The notes under the pieces were generated by a model. It was not told the DNA's origin. It saw only the letters and a program-made list of their open reading frames with translations, and made no database searches. From the NCBI GenBank assembly GCA_002197995.1, contig NGZR01000001.1, positions 4,898,001-4,962,000 of the forward strand: a stretch of 64,000 bases of DNA, in the 5' to 3' direction. Of this stretch, positions 50,491 to 60,959 are shown in pieces; the stretch's first letter is position 1, and the number at the start of each line of letters is the position of its first letter. A program made the translations under genes and the position numbers. The stretch comes from Gaeumannomyces sp. JS-464 (taxonomy: Eukaryota; Ascomycota; Sordariomycetes; Magnaporthales; Magnaporthaceae).

Positions 50491-52484
50491 TCAGGGTGTG
50501 GGCGAAAACGATTCGACATCCCCGTCCTGGTCCCAGGTCCGTATCTTGGACGGGCGGTAGACGAACCAATACCACCACATCCCGATGATCAGAAGGGTCA
50601 GGAAGATTGCGATGACAAAGTAAATCCAGATGTAGCTGGATACGTTCGCTCCCTCCTTCCAGTCGAAGAAGGTCATGCTGAAAACGCTCTGCGAGAACAA
50701 GTTGCTGAGTCAGCAAGGGGTTGCTACCAAAACACAGTGTCCGCTTGCCCTTGCCGCCTTTTTACACGGGTGACAGGTGTCAATTCTCGCCAGTATGTGG
50801 CGTCGTAGGACAGACCTAGATGGGCACAACAAAAGAAGGAACGAGCGGAAGCAAAAGACCTACGGCGAGGAATGTTCCAGGTAGGAAAACCATGGTCAAG
50901 AGGGCAATTGATCGCATATGCTGGGAGTCGCGCTTGGTGTCAAAGGCAATTTCCACGTTGACCTCGCCTTGGGCCTGTGAATGGATGTTAGATGCGATTA
51001 GCTCCCGGATGCCAACAAACACGTTCGCTATTGTGAGGATTTTTACGTACCCATTGCGTAGCCATGGCCATTCCATCGACACGCATAGTGCAATCTCGAG
51101 TCCAGTCGTCGTACTCCTCGCGGATAGACTGAATGCGTTTCCGGATTTTGGTTTCAATCCCGACGATTCCTGGTTCAGGAGTGGTGTCCCTGCTCTTGGG
51201 AAGCTGGGCTTCGAATCTATCGACGACGGGGTCGATTTCGTCCGCGTGTTGGGCCATCTTGGCGAGCTGTGCGTTCCAGCTGACGAGCCCGTTGCGGAGG
51301 TACGTCGTGTCCAGCCAGGCGTTGCGCTTGGCGATGTTTTTCTTGTCCGCATCCACAGCTGCAGCCCCGCCGCGCCGGCGTTGCTCCGACTCCTCCTGCA
51401 GGGCGTTGAGTTCGAATATCCGAGACTCCACGTTGGCGATGGTCGAGTTGACAAGGGTCATGTGGCGGCCATGCTCCAGCTCCGCAAAGATGCCCGGCAG
51501 GAGCAGCGGGTGTGCGGCCTCGTAGCTCTGCATCCGGTCCAGCCGCCTTAGGATCTCGTCGCACGCGGAGAGGTAGCAGCCGTAGACGATAGCGAAAGTC
51601 AGTCCGTAGTCTGGGAAGTACGTAACCGACAGGGCCAGATCGAAGTCCCATGCGTGCGAAGACCGGCAGTTGTAGACCCACGCCTTCTTGCCGTCCATCT
51701 CGACGCGGTCGGCCGAGAAAACAGGCACGTCGGCCCGGCTGATGACGCGCGCTATGGACCCGTGAGTGTGCATGCCCTTGGCCACCCGCTTGAAGGTGCC
51801 AAGGGAGAACGGCAAGGTCCGAACGCCGCGCCTCGGGGTCTTCTTCGCGGCTGCCTTGATCTCGGAAATGGCAGCAGCGGTAGCATCCTTCTCGGGGACG
51901 ATGGGGGTCGTCTTGGACACCTCGAGGGCGGACAAGGCTTTGACATTGCCTCCCCACGCGCCGTCCTTTTTTGCAGACATCTGGCCCTCTATGAACTTGA
52001 CCCACTCGTTCGAAGGGGCCTTCTGAACCAGCGGGAATGGGACCTCGCCCGGGCGCTTTGCTAGGCTATGTGACAAGTGTCAGGGGACTAGGGCCGGATC
52101 ATTGTGTACACTTGGGGCGGGAATTCCAACGCGCGGGCTTACATCAAGACAAGGCCAGAGTCTTTGCCATCGAGCTTTGGCAGGTCCTGAGTTCTGGCAG
52201 TTAGAAAAACTGGCTCTGTTACGACCAAAAGGTGGACGACGCACTTCGTTCAGCCAGTCGTTCCATTCGCCGTCAGAATTCAGCGAAGAGTACTCCAGCT
52301 TGTACTTTAGTTGATCAAGCATTGTTGTTAGTCCTGAGCTCGCTCTTGTTTCCTCGATGTTGGTTGTCGTTCGCACCTTGTGTCCGCGCAGGATTTGAAC
52401 GACGGTGCTGTCTCTCGGCTCGTACTTGAAGACGGCTTTGAGATTGTCATCACTGAGTCCGAGATTGTCCCGTGGCCAGTCCAT
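50491..52484 (-). CDS. CorA-like membrane protein of fungal type
   Basis: Resembles the large fungal family with a CorA-like C-terminal membrane module; CorA itself carries Mg2+, but transport by this group is not established. Five exons give 535 aa with no frame error: 52484-52245, 52186-52143 (44 nt), 52065-51051, 50974-50864 and 50688-50491. Introns are 58, 77, 76 and 175 nt, all GT-AG. The small exon 2 joins WLNE to DLPKLDGKDSGLVLI and then LAKRPGEVPFPL. The middle is soluble and helical, with a basic segment before a coiled-coil-like region around residues 280-330. Near the end DTKRDSQHMRSIALLTM leads into helix 1, FLPGTFLASVFSM, where SMT replaces the GMN signature of bacterial CorA, followed by TFFDW and helix 2, YIWIYFVIAIFLTLLIIG. 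The start is the first ATG after an in-frame stop. It lies beside two kinases and two small genes. Confidence 0.85.
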
Positions 52485-53728
52485 CTTGACTTCCTTGTCG
52501 AGCTCCGAAGGGCTTGATTCAGATAACCACGGCCCTTGGTGTGGGAGTATGCCGTCGCCGTTTGTCGTCTCCAAATGCGTGTGCCCGAGAGGGCCTCTAT
52601 TTTGTCGCCAGATGCATCAGGAGGACAAAGAGCATCGACTAGGTTGGCCGCCAACCAATCGCCAAATCATCGACCTTTAACCAATCAAAAAAATCGGGGC
52701 TCCGATGACATCCCAAGCTCCAGTGCCGACCGCCGTTTCTGGTCGGGCAGGGGTGGCGCAGTGCGCCTTGCCGTCGTGCTATCTCTTTTAGAGGCGGAGT
52801 TGCTGCGGGCTGTGACCTTTTGTTCATTCGGCCGTGCTTTGTTAGCCCGCCTAATAAGTGGAACGTCTCCGCTGTCGCCCGTTGCGCACCAGCTGTGCTG
52901 CCCTTTCGATCTTTTGGTGTCAAGCCGACATTTATGTTGCTTCAAGATATTTCATTTCCATATCCTCACTATGTGTAGCAATACTAAGCAATACTACCAC
53001 CTTGGGTAGCTCCCCTGGCACGTACCTAGGTACTCAGCAGTGACTTTACGACAAATCAGCTAACGAAGCAAACTCCAATTTTTCTAATTCTTTTTTCCTC
53101 CCGAGGTTTTACGTGGACGAAGCTTTCCGCTTTTGATCGGCTTGTGGGTTGACGCTCACACCAAAGGGGCTTAGAAATTCTTTCCCTGCTATTTTCCGGA
53201 TGATACGGTACTACGTCGTACGTCCCCGATGTCGTGCTCGCGCCAGTACAGTAATGGTATCTCAGGATGGGGCAAAACATCCTGCCCGTTTCTGTTTGAT
53301 TCGATCGAAAAGCTGCAGCTCCGGGGACGCAGCAGCGCAGCCACCACGCATGCCAGGCCGCATGCGCATGGCCTGTAAGTTGCCAAATATGACGGCCGCG
53401 GTCCACCTCCGCCCACTATGCCAATATGAGAAATGCGCAGAGCTGTGGGCTCGACCTGCCTGCCGCTGTCCTGCGTGTCCTGCGTGTCCTACATACCAAG
53501 TATTTTAGTCAGTCAAATACCCCATATGTAGGGGATGTCGCTTGTCTCACTCGTATCTATATCTTGCGCTTCCTCGAACTATCCCCCTGGACTCCGTCCC
53601 ATATCTCCCGGCATCGACGAGCAAGCACTGTCTTTACCGCATACTTCACATCTTTCTCCAGTACCGTCCTGCCTCAATTGCCTCCACGGAACACACTTCA
53701 AGTGCTTGACCCTGTAACGCCGACATCC
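52485..53728. other. Divergent promoter region of the CorA-like and 88-aa genes
   Basis: 1.2 kb between two genes transcribed away from each other. Includes a TACCTAGGTA word near 53026. No gene seen. Confidence 0.5.
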
Positions 53729-54120
53729 ATGGCGAGCCCCAAGTACCAGCCCAGAAAGACAGTCATCATCCAGGCTCGATATCTCGACGAGTTCCCGCTG
53801 TTAAAATTCCTGGTTGAATTGTTCGGCCCCAACCAGTGCGATATAGAAGTAGGCCCCTCGCATGTCGCTGAACACTCGCTATAAGCTCCGTGCTGACAAC
53901 CTATGGAAATGTGATTGCCAAAAACAGTGGACACGTGGATACTACCTGTGTACCCTCCCTCGCGGCCTCAGACCTGTAAGCACAACCCAGCCAGGACGGC
54001 GCATCAGCGCGTTAGCAGTTTCACACCGGGCCCTGGCCTCTGACGACGACGTGCTGTCTCCAGTCGGAACTCGAAGCCCTCGCCGGAAAGGTGCCGTACG
54101 AACGATACCGGGAGATATGA
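53729..54120 (+). CDS. Small protein of unknown function, 88 aa, three exons
   Basis: Three short exons join in frame: 53729-53848, 53886-53975 and 54064-54120. The product starts MASPKYQPRKTVIIQARYLD, has a hydrophobic middle (LLKFLVELFG), a Cys-containing segment (DNLWKCDCQKQW) and ends SELEALAGKVPYERYREI. Exon lengths are 40 codons, 30 codons and 18 codons plus stop, with no leftover bases. Intron 1 is only 37 nt (GTAGGC...TATAAG) with a branch-like GCTGAAC; intron 2 is 88 nt (GTAAGC...CCAG). The continuity across two introns and the protein-like composition argue for a real gene although I recognise no family. No signal peptide or membrane helix is seen. It lies between the CorA-like gene and kinase 1. 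Confidence 0.68.
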
Positions 54121-54544
54121 GAAGCCTAGAGCGGTCGAATTGGTGAACAATTGAGGACGCCACCGCCGGTTGGATGGCGCGGTGGGGGTGCGGTGATGTG
54201 TCCCGCGGTGGGGTGGTGGGCTGACCCAACCGGGTTGTGGGCCAGTGTCGATCTTTGTGATCAACGTTTGGAGAGCGTCCAGCCAGGAGACAAAAACGGA
54301 TGATACACGTCCAATAATTAATGTTTTTTTTTTTTTTTTTTTTTTTTTTTTTGTTGTCTTTACTATATCATCTGTCTGGCGATGGTAGATTTGCACCATC
54401 AACCTGGTATCCAGGGACCGCGACCGCAGCAAACTTAGAAGGAAGCATCGTTTGATACTACCAGATGATATCCAACCCGCCCATACTGGACTGCGAGGCT
54501 GACCTGACCTTCGCCTGCCACTCTGCTCCTCGAGAACATGCACC
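54121..54544. other. Convergent intergenic spacer
   Basis: Separates the ends of the 88-aa gene and kinase 1. Holds the T29 tract at 54324. Confidence 0.7.
54324..54352. repeat. Poly-T tract (29 nt)
   Basis: An uninterrupted T run on the + strand between two convergent genes. Confidence 0.95.
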
Positions 54545-57132
54545 TCAGTCTCCCTGGAGCTCGGTAAACTCCGGCACGGTCATAATCTCAGCCACGCCGG
54601 TGACGAAGACCGTGAGACTCCGGCCCGATTGCGACTGCTGCCCAGCGAGCATCTTGCGCGCATTTGCAATCAGGGGCGCCTCGACCGCCGGCTGCCGGTC
54701 GATTTTAAACCCCGGCCAAGGGGCAGGCTTGAGGACGTATGCCGGACCTTCTCTCAATGCCCGCTGGCGCATTTCTTGGAGCCTTTCAGAGAGCGGCCTG
54801 GCCCGAATGCGCTGCCGCGTTGGCGACATGACCACCAACATCTCGTCGTGCACGAGTCTCAGCAGTCCATGCAGGTAGACAGTGCAGGCTGAATGGGCGT
54901 GCAGCTTCTCCATATACTTTATCCGTAATCCGTGGAGTTAGCATCGATGTAACGGCATAGGTGAGCTGTATGGGGACTCGCACAAACCTTCATGACGCTC
55001 TCTTTCACGAGGAAGACGTGTCTCCCACTGCCTCCAGTTACGCCATCCGTCCCTGGCCTCTCTTGGATGTCGAAGTATATATCAGTCTTGAGCATCGCCA
55101 AGTAGGGCGCCTGCCTCTCCTTTTTGAACGCTGCACGGCCTTCGGCGCCACCCAGAAGCCACGCAACCATCTCGAGAAAGATACAGCCCATGGTCCAAAT
55201 ATCGAAAGCCCGAGCGATCTTTCCGCCGTCCATGTCGCACTCTGGCGGCCGGTACGTCGGTGTGCGCGGGAGGTTTTCGTTGGGCACGTTCGACTTGCTG
55301 ACGTCTCGGTGGACGGCTGAGATGCCGAAATCGGATATCACCAGAATGCCCATCGGGTCTCTGTTCGAAGCAAACCAGAGCACGTTCTCGGGCTTGAGGT
55401 CACCGTGGCGCCCGAACCTCTTCTCCTCGACCGAGAGGGAGCCGTTCCCCTGCTTGGGCTCGTGGATCGTATACATGGCCTCGGCCAGGCCGGAAATCTG
55501 CCTTGCGATCCACTGTTTGAACTCGAGCGTGTTGGGAGGTGGCTTTGCGTTGCGAGACCACCACTGGTCGAGATCGCCTTCTGCCCAGGGGAAAACAAAG
55601 TGGTATTGATCATTGTGGGTAAAGGTAGCCAGGAGCGTGACCAGATGTGGATGCGCGGTGCCGCTAAACCTCTTGAGCATCTCGACTTCTTTGCTGAACT
55701 CGCCGAGATCCTTTTTACGAAGAGACTTGATCGCGAAGAACCGATCTGGCAAGGATGTCTATAAAATATGGGGTGCCATATCATCCTCATGCGATTAGCA
55801 CGATATCCAACAATATCCTGTCGTGACAGGTGGGAAGGAGGAAGGGGAGTGAAGAGCGAGTGGATACTACGCAAAAAATCAAATGAAAGCTGGTACCTAC
55901 CGAGCCTAAAAGCGTCCCCAAGCTGTGGCAGTCCGGGTCGATCCTCACCCTCCTGACAATCCCGTACCCGCCGCTCCCGTCCCCCTCGGTCCACGTCGAC
56001 TGGCCGGCACTGGCGCTCTCTAGCTCGACCCAAGGCAGGATCGCGCCACGGGGTAGGTCGTAGTGCGCCACGCCCCCGCTGGCGGATGGGGCGAAGTACG
56101 GCGGCACAAACCTCCACTGCGTCGAGAGGAACGGCGCGATCTCGTGCCGCTGAAACCAGCCCGGCGGCCTAGGAACTGGCTCTTCAGGCCGCTCCAGCCT
56201 GACGCTGGCCATCTTGCGCCGGGCGGGGTTCTGAGGGGGAGGCTGGGCCACCTTAAGTGGCAGCTCGCGGTCCGAGACGCCCTGCTCGATGAAGTATCTC
56301 ACCAGGGCGCCCTTAGCCTGCAATATCAGGATTGCAAAGACGCGGAGGTAGCTGGCCCGCTGAGACGTGTGCGGCTCCCCGGTCGTGCGCCACCTGACCG
56401 AGTCCGCCGCCAGCTTTGCCGTGTTGGCGTCATCACTCGCGGGCATTATTTTGGAGCAGTAATTTTGTGCGTCAGCTTGGTCGAAACCGCACTCCTCCCG
56501 CAGGGCACGAAGCACGCGCTCTTGTGTCATGACAGTGCGCAGTTTGGCGTATGGCCACTATTGCGGGTTCTGATGAGTCCTCCAGGGTTCCTAGCCGAAA
56601 TATTGAAATATCCGAAGGGGGGGGGAGTGCCCAAAAGGCCACTTACAAAGCGTTCTGTGTTTTTATCCGCATGGATGGTCCCATAATAGTAGAGCAGGTC
56701 TTGCAAGCTACTTGGGTCATCTGGCTCCGGAAGCGCCCCATATTCATCGTCATCATCGAGGGTGTCGCCATCGGGGCCAGAAGATGTAGTCGAGACTCGA
56801 GGAACACTGGATGTGTGGGGCAGTACGATCTGGTCCCCTACCATAATCATAGGGGTTTCGGGCATGGCGGCGGCTTGGGGGAGGCTGGATGTGTGGGACA
56901 GCACGACCCGGTCCCCTACCATGATGATAGGGGGTGCGGGCATCTTAGCGACTTGGTCGTGTGCGTTGGCTGACCGCGGTATTGCTGGGGCCTGAGCGGC
57001 TGGTTCCGTATCGCTACTCGTTAAGGGGTATTCTGGCGCGTCAACGGCCTCCTCGTCGTCGTCTGAGCTGTCGTCGGGCACTAAGCGCGGGGGCCTTTCC
57101 TGCGCCCGCGCAGAATAGCTGTTTCCTATCAT
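54545..57132 (-). CDS. Ser/Thr-type protein kinase with fungal N-terminal module (kinase 1)
   Basis: A soluble eukaryotic-type kinase of 761 aa with no frame error. Exons are 57132-56647, 56557-55901, 55758-54988 and 54916-54545; introns are 89, 142 and 71 nt, all GT-AG. Residues 1-150 are acidic and disordered and contain two copies of a 22-residue repeat (MP..P.IMVGD..VL.HTSS.P at 64-85 and 90-111). Residues 160-300 form a helical module (ERFWPYAKLRTVMTQERVL, then YLRVFAILILQAKGALVRYF and SDRELPL) shared with kinase 2. The kinase domain has a Gly-rich loop (GDGSGGYGIVRRV), Lys392 (FFAIKSL), catalytic Asp501 in HGDLKPEN (Gly in place of the usual Arg), DFG at 524-526 and PPE at about 552. 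Catalysis should be possible. The tail after residue 640 is short and without known domain. Substrate and trigger are unknown. Confidence 0.88.
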
Positions 57133-58204
57133 GCTGAAAGGTACACGACGACCGTCGGCTTTATCTCCAAAATCCTTGTCGCTCGGTATTATGGAAGCTC
57201 TCACTGTCACATAGGGTCAACTAGTGGCTCGGGAGGACGCCCCGCCCGCAGAGACATCCAGGAAACAGCCTGCTCTCTGCGTGGGGGACGGCAGAAAGTG
57301 CTGATTTACCGAGGTGTGACGTGACAGTCTCACGCGGGGCCGCCGACCCAATTACAGAGAGCCCAAGTCACAGGAGGCGCGGTGGGCCCTTGGTTTGCTG
57401 TCGGTGCTTGCCCGGCTGCTTGTGCTTGACAGCCTGCCTTACTCTTCACCGGTCTGCCTGTTCGTTTACACACCTGTCAGCTACCTTTTCGTGCTTACCC
57501 CTTCCGTCTTCTCGTCGGACTATTACCCCGGCATCCCGTTCTTCATCACAGCCTTTCCTACTCCCTTCGCTTAATTCGGGCGTAGCAGTGGCGCCAGAGT
57601 GTAGATTACAGTGAGTTGGGGTCCAATCGCAGGCAGGACCAGAAAAATACCACCATGTGTCCATGTCGGGTACAGCGCCCGCCTAGAGATGTGTTTCGTG
57701 GCTCACCGCGAATCCCGGTAGGGCGTGGTTCGCATCCGTGGTTCGCATCAGATCGGAAAAAGGCAATTGGGAACAATCTATTGATAACATCGCTGAATGC
57801 CATGACGAACAACATCCATCCTACATACTACTGACAACTTGGCTCCATCGCTGTGCCTTGACACAAGTAAGTCTATGTACCTTCCACGCCGCAAACGCAT
57901 GCCTTGGAACGCTAGCGTTCTCCCCTTGCAATCTTCCCGTCATTGGGCCGTTTTCTGTAGCCCCCTTCGTGGCAGAGGTACGTGGGCGCGGGACGCAGAA
58001 CTTCTGGGCACACCTGGTTGACTCTGTAAGCCCTGGCTTCTCAGTCTTACAGTCCGGGTGGCCCATGATCTCGTTTGCGCCCTACAAACCGCCGCCTAGG
58101 TAGGTATCATTGGAGTGTGTGGTCTTGGGGTATTGGAAAAAGAAAGAAAGGAACACGCTGCTTGGAAATTGGAGTTCCGCCTCGCAAACAATCAATTGGC
58201 TCTC
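57133..58204. other. Intergenic, upstream of kinase 1
   Basis: Promoter side of kinase 1 and 3' flank of the 105-aa gene. CCTAGGTAGGTA near 58096. No gene seen. Confidence 0.5.
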
Positions 58205-58599
58205 TCAGGCGCCGACTGGTGATATCCTGGCCGGGGATTTTGTCCTCCTTGGCTTAGGGGAGCGGGCATTGCGGGTTGGGCTGATGCCCACGCGCTTCTG
58301 CTTGCGCAAAATCCCGTACTGCCGCACCACTTCTTTCTGCAACCCACAATCTAGTCAGGATGCTATCATTCCATGTGTTTTCCGTCTTCTTCCAGCTTCA
58401 CTTGAGAACTTACCAAGTCGACCAGCTGCTCGGTCGATGTGATGTTGTAAGCATTGTTGCTCACAAAGATAGCGTAGCTGCTCCCGCCCATGACGTTGTT
58501 GAGTGCCTGAAGCAGACAGCCTGAGTCGGATATGTACTTTGTTGGCACCTTGCAATGGTGTGCTCCCAAAGGAGAGGCGTGGGCGGACAAAAGGGTCAT
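58205..58599 (-). CDS. Small protein of unknown function, 105 aa, two exons
   Basis: Exon 1, 58599-58414 (62 codons), reads MTLLSAHASPLGAHHCKVPT and then KYISDSGCLLQALNNV, ending in TSTEQLVDL. Exon 2, 58336-58205, continues in phase as KEVVRQYGILRKQKRVG and a basic Pro/Arg/Lys-rich tail. The intron is 77 nt with a consensus GTAAGT donor and GTTGCAG acceptor. Good splice signals, in-phase junction and coherent alpha/beta-like composition support a real gene. The basic tail could bind nucleic acid or direct nuclear entry, but that is inference. No family is recognised. It lies between the two kinases, transcribed in the same direction as kinase 1. Confidence 0.68.
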
Positions 58600-60959
58600 G
58601 ATAGTTGATTTTATGTGAATGAAGGCTCGATAAATCAGGGGATAAAGGAATTGTTGATGGTCGTCGTCGTCTGACGTCTAGTTCACGTTGGAAATGGCGA
58701 TGATGGCAGGACTCTGCTAAAAATCGACGGGAGAGCCCCTGCGCATACTGAAGGGCGGGAGGCTAGCCCGTATATGTGGGAGAGCACAATCAGCGATGGG
58801 AGGCGAAGGAGTGGATGCGCCTCCTTGACAACACGGATGCCTTTTGCATCACCCTGCAATGCTAATTGGTTGCTTCTAGCGGACATGGGCACAATTGAGT
58901 CGCAGTGCATGGAGGCCGGGTTAGCGGCCAGACAAGGAGCCTACTGGGGGCGAGGTGCTCTCCACACACACTTGATACTTCATGTGCCTAACAACGCAGT
59001 AAGCCGGGTGGCCCTTCGGAGCTCTGCCGGGCGCTCCTATACCACGCCACAGGTCTGGTGTCTCGAACGAAGGGCACACATGTGCGCTCTGCCATGTCAG
59101 CCCACACATCCACCGGGCACACGCATCGCGCCGGACTCGTGGTAGATGGAAATTGTCCCAGTAGCCCTACCCAGGTACCTGACCATCTAGCCACTGCGTG
59201 AGTCTAAACGTACGAGACAAACGACCGTTGATTGGCAGCTCTGATGACTCCTGTAGGCAGGTAGCCGAAGCCGTAGTCGGGACACGGCTTACAGGTCAAT
59301 GGTCTGCCCGGTGCCCGGTATTAGCCTTGAGATACCTCCGCCCCCGGGGTCTGGCGTGGGTGGGAATTTCGCATCCAGCCGTCAGGTGCCCAGTTTCACT
59401 CGAAGGCCCCCGAGCGAGACCGGATGGGGTTTGAGCGTGAGGGGAGACTCCAAATGATGGCGGCCCCTGTATGGACGTCATTGGCTGGCTCTATTCTCTC
59501 ACACCCTCCTCCAACCTCCTACCCATCCCCATGCAACCTTCCGGGATGCGAGCATGAAGGATTCTACTGGACAGCGATATGCACGTAGCCGGAATCGAAC
59601 TAGCTGAAAGGCAAGAGGCAGCCGGCCACACCAAGAGAATATGCGCCTTAGGCAACTCGGTCTAAACGACTTGCTCAACAGGCAGACGACACAGCCTGCG
59701 TCCTTTTTCCACCGCCTCGGCAAACGCGGGATGCGTGGTTCGCCGGACCGAACGTCATCACACTGGTATAGTTGAGGGCTGAGGTTCATGCACCCGATGC
59801 AGCCAACCTCAGCTGAAATGGTGCCCCGGCGAGGTGCTCAATGGCTACGGCTAAGAGACATGGAGGCTTTTGGAATCAGGGCCGCCGATGCCGCAACTGC
59901 TTTGAGTGCCGTCAATTCCTGTTGTTTTCCGAAACAAGTCGGACCGGACAGGCGTCACCAACTGGCTTTGCGAAGTCGCACCCCCGATAATGAGGTGCTT
60001 GAGCCGCAATTGCGCAAGGCGCTTTGTGGATCCAACCCAATTCGCCCATAGGGAAGGTCCCAACTTCAATCTTCGGTGGCCCATCTTCGGGATGCCCGTC
60101 CTCAGCCTCCATTCCACCCTCTCGGGCGAGGAGGGCGGGGCCTATCGAGGCGATCCCACTAATCTGTTGAGCGGCGCAATCCTCGGCGGCGCATCCTCGC
60201 GACGCAGCGGTCCATCCCACCCGATGGCCGTGCTGATGGAGGGGCCGTCGTCCAGTCTCCATGCAACGCACTGCTGCTGTTGGGGGTGGGGAATTCGTTT
60301 CCTCTGCGCGTCACCCAGAAGAGAAAGCAAAACGAAACGACATGGAGATCACGTCCGCCATCCTCGTCTCCTCGCAACGATCAAGCATGGAACGCAACCG
60401 AAGCCTGTTGCCCGCCAAAGGTGCATCAGCACCGCAGATGGAGGCGCGGTTAGTGCGCCGCAGCAGCAGCAGAAGTCGGGGTCGGCAGCCACATGGCTGG
60501 GTGAAGCATGAGGAGGGGGACGGCACCGGCCTCCAGCGTGTGCGGTGGAGGGCAGATGGCGTGGCCCCCCGAGAAAGGAACCCCACGCACACACGCCGCC
60601 GCCAGCCTTCCCTCTCAGGTAAGATCTGAAATACATGCCCATCTCCCCTATTTCTTATCGCGCTCTTCTCTGCCGCCTTGCCGTCTGGCTCACACGATGT
60701 GCGACCTATTCTGACGGGCTACAGGACTCAATTTCTCGCGTGGTGCCCGCAACCGTGCCGGGTCCTCCTACGGCCGTCATTGTCGTCTCCCACGCGCTCG
60801 GCTGTGCGACACAATTCGAAAGCACACTCCTCTACAGTCACTGGGCTAGGCTCCAGAGTGGCTGCTTTTCAGCACCCACCAGCCCAAGATGGTATGGCGC
60901 ACCCCTTCGGTACCTACAAATGCATTTTCTCCAGCGATATTCGAATCCCCTTTGTACCA
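58600..60959. other. Intergenic, 2.4 kb
   Basis: Promoter regions of the divergently transcribed 105-aa gene and kinase 2. Holds a tRNA-like remnant at 59581-59672. Otherwise only frame-dependent short open frames. Confidence 0.45.
59581..59672 (-). other. Possible degenerate tRNA-like sequence
   Basis: The minus strand has AGTTCGATTCC, one base from the B-box consensus, and about 60 bases upstream ACCGAGTTGCCTAAGGCGC, close to a class II A-box and D arm (Leu type). The 5' segment does not pair with the 3' TACGTGC, and the T stem is broken, so it is probably a decayed copy or a chance match. Confidence 0.25.
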
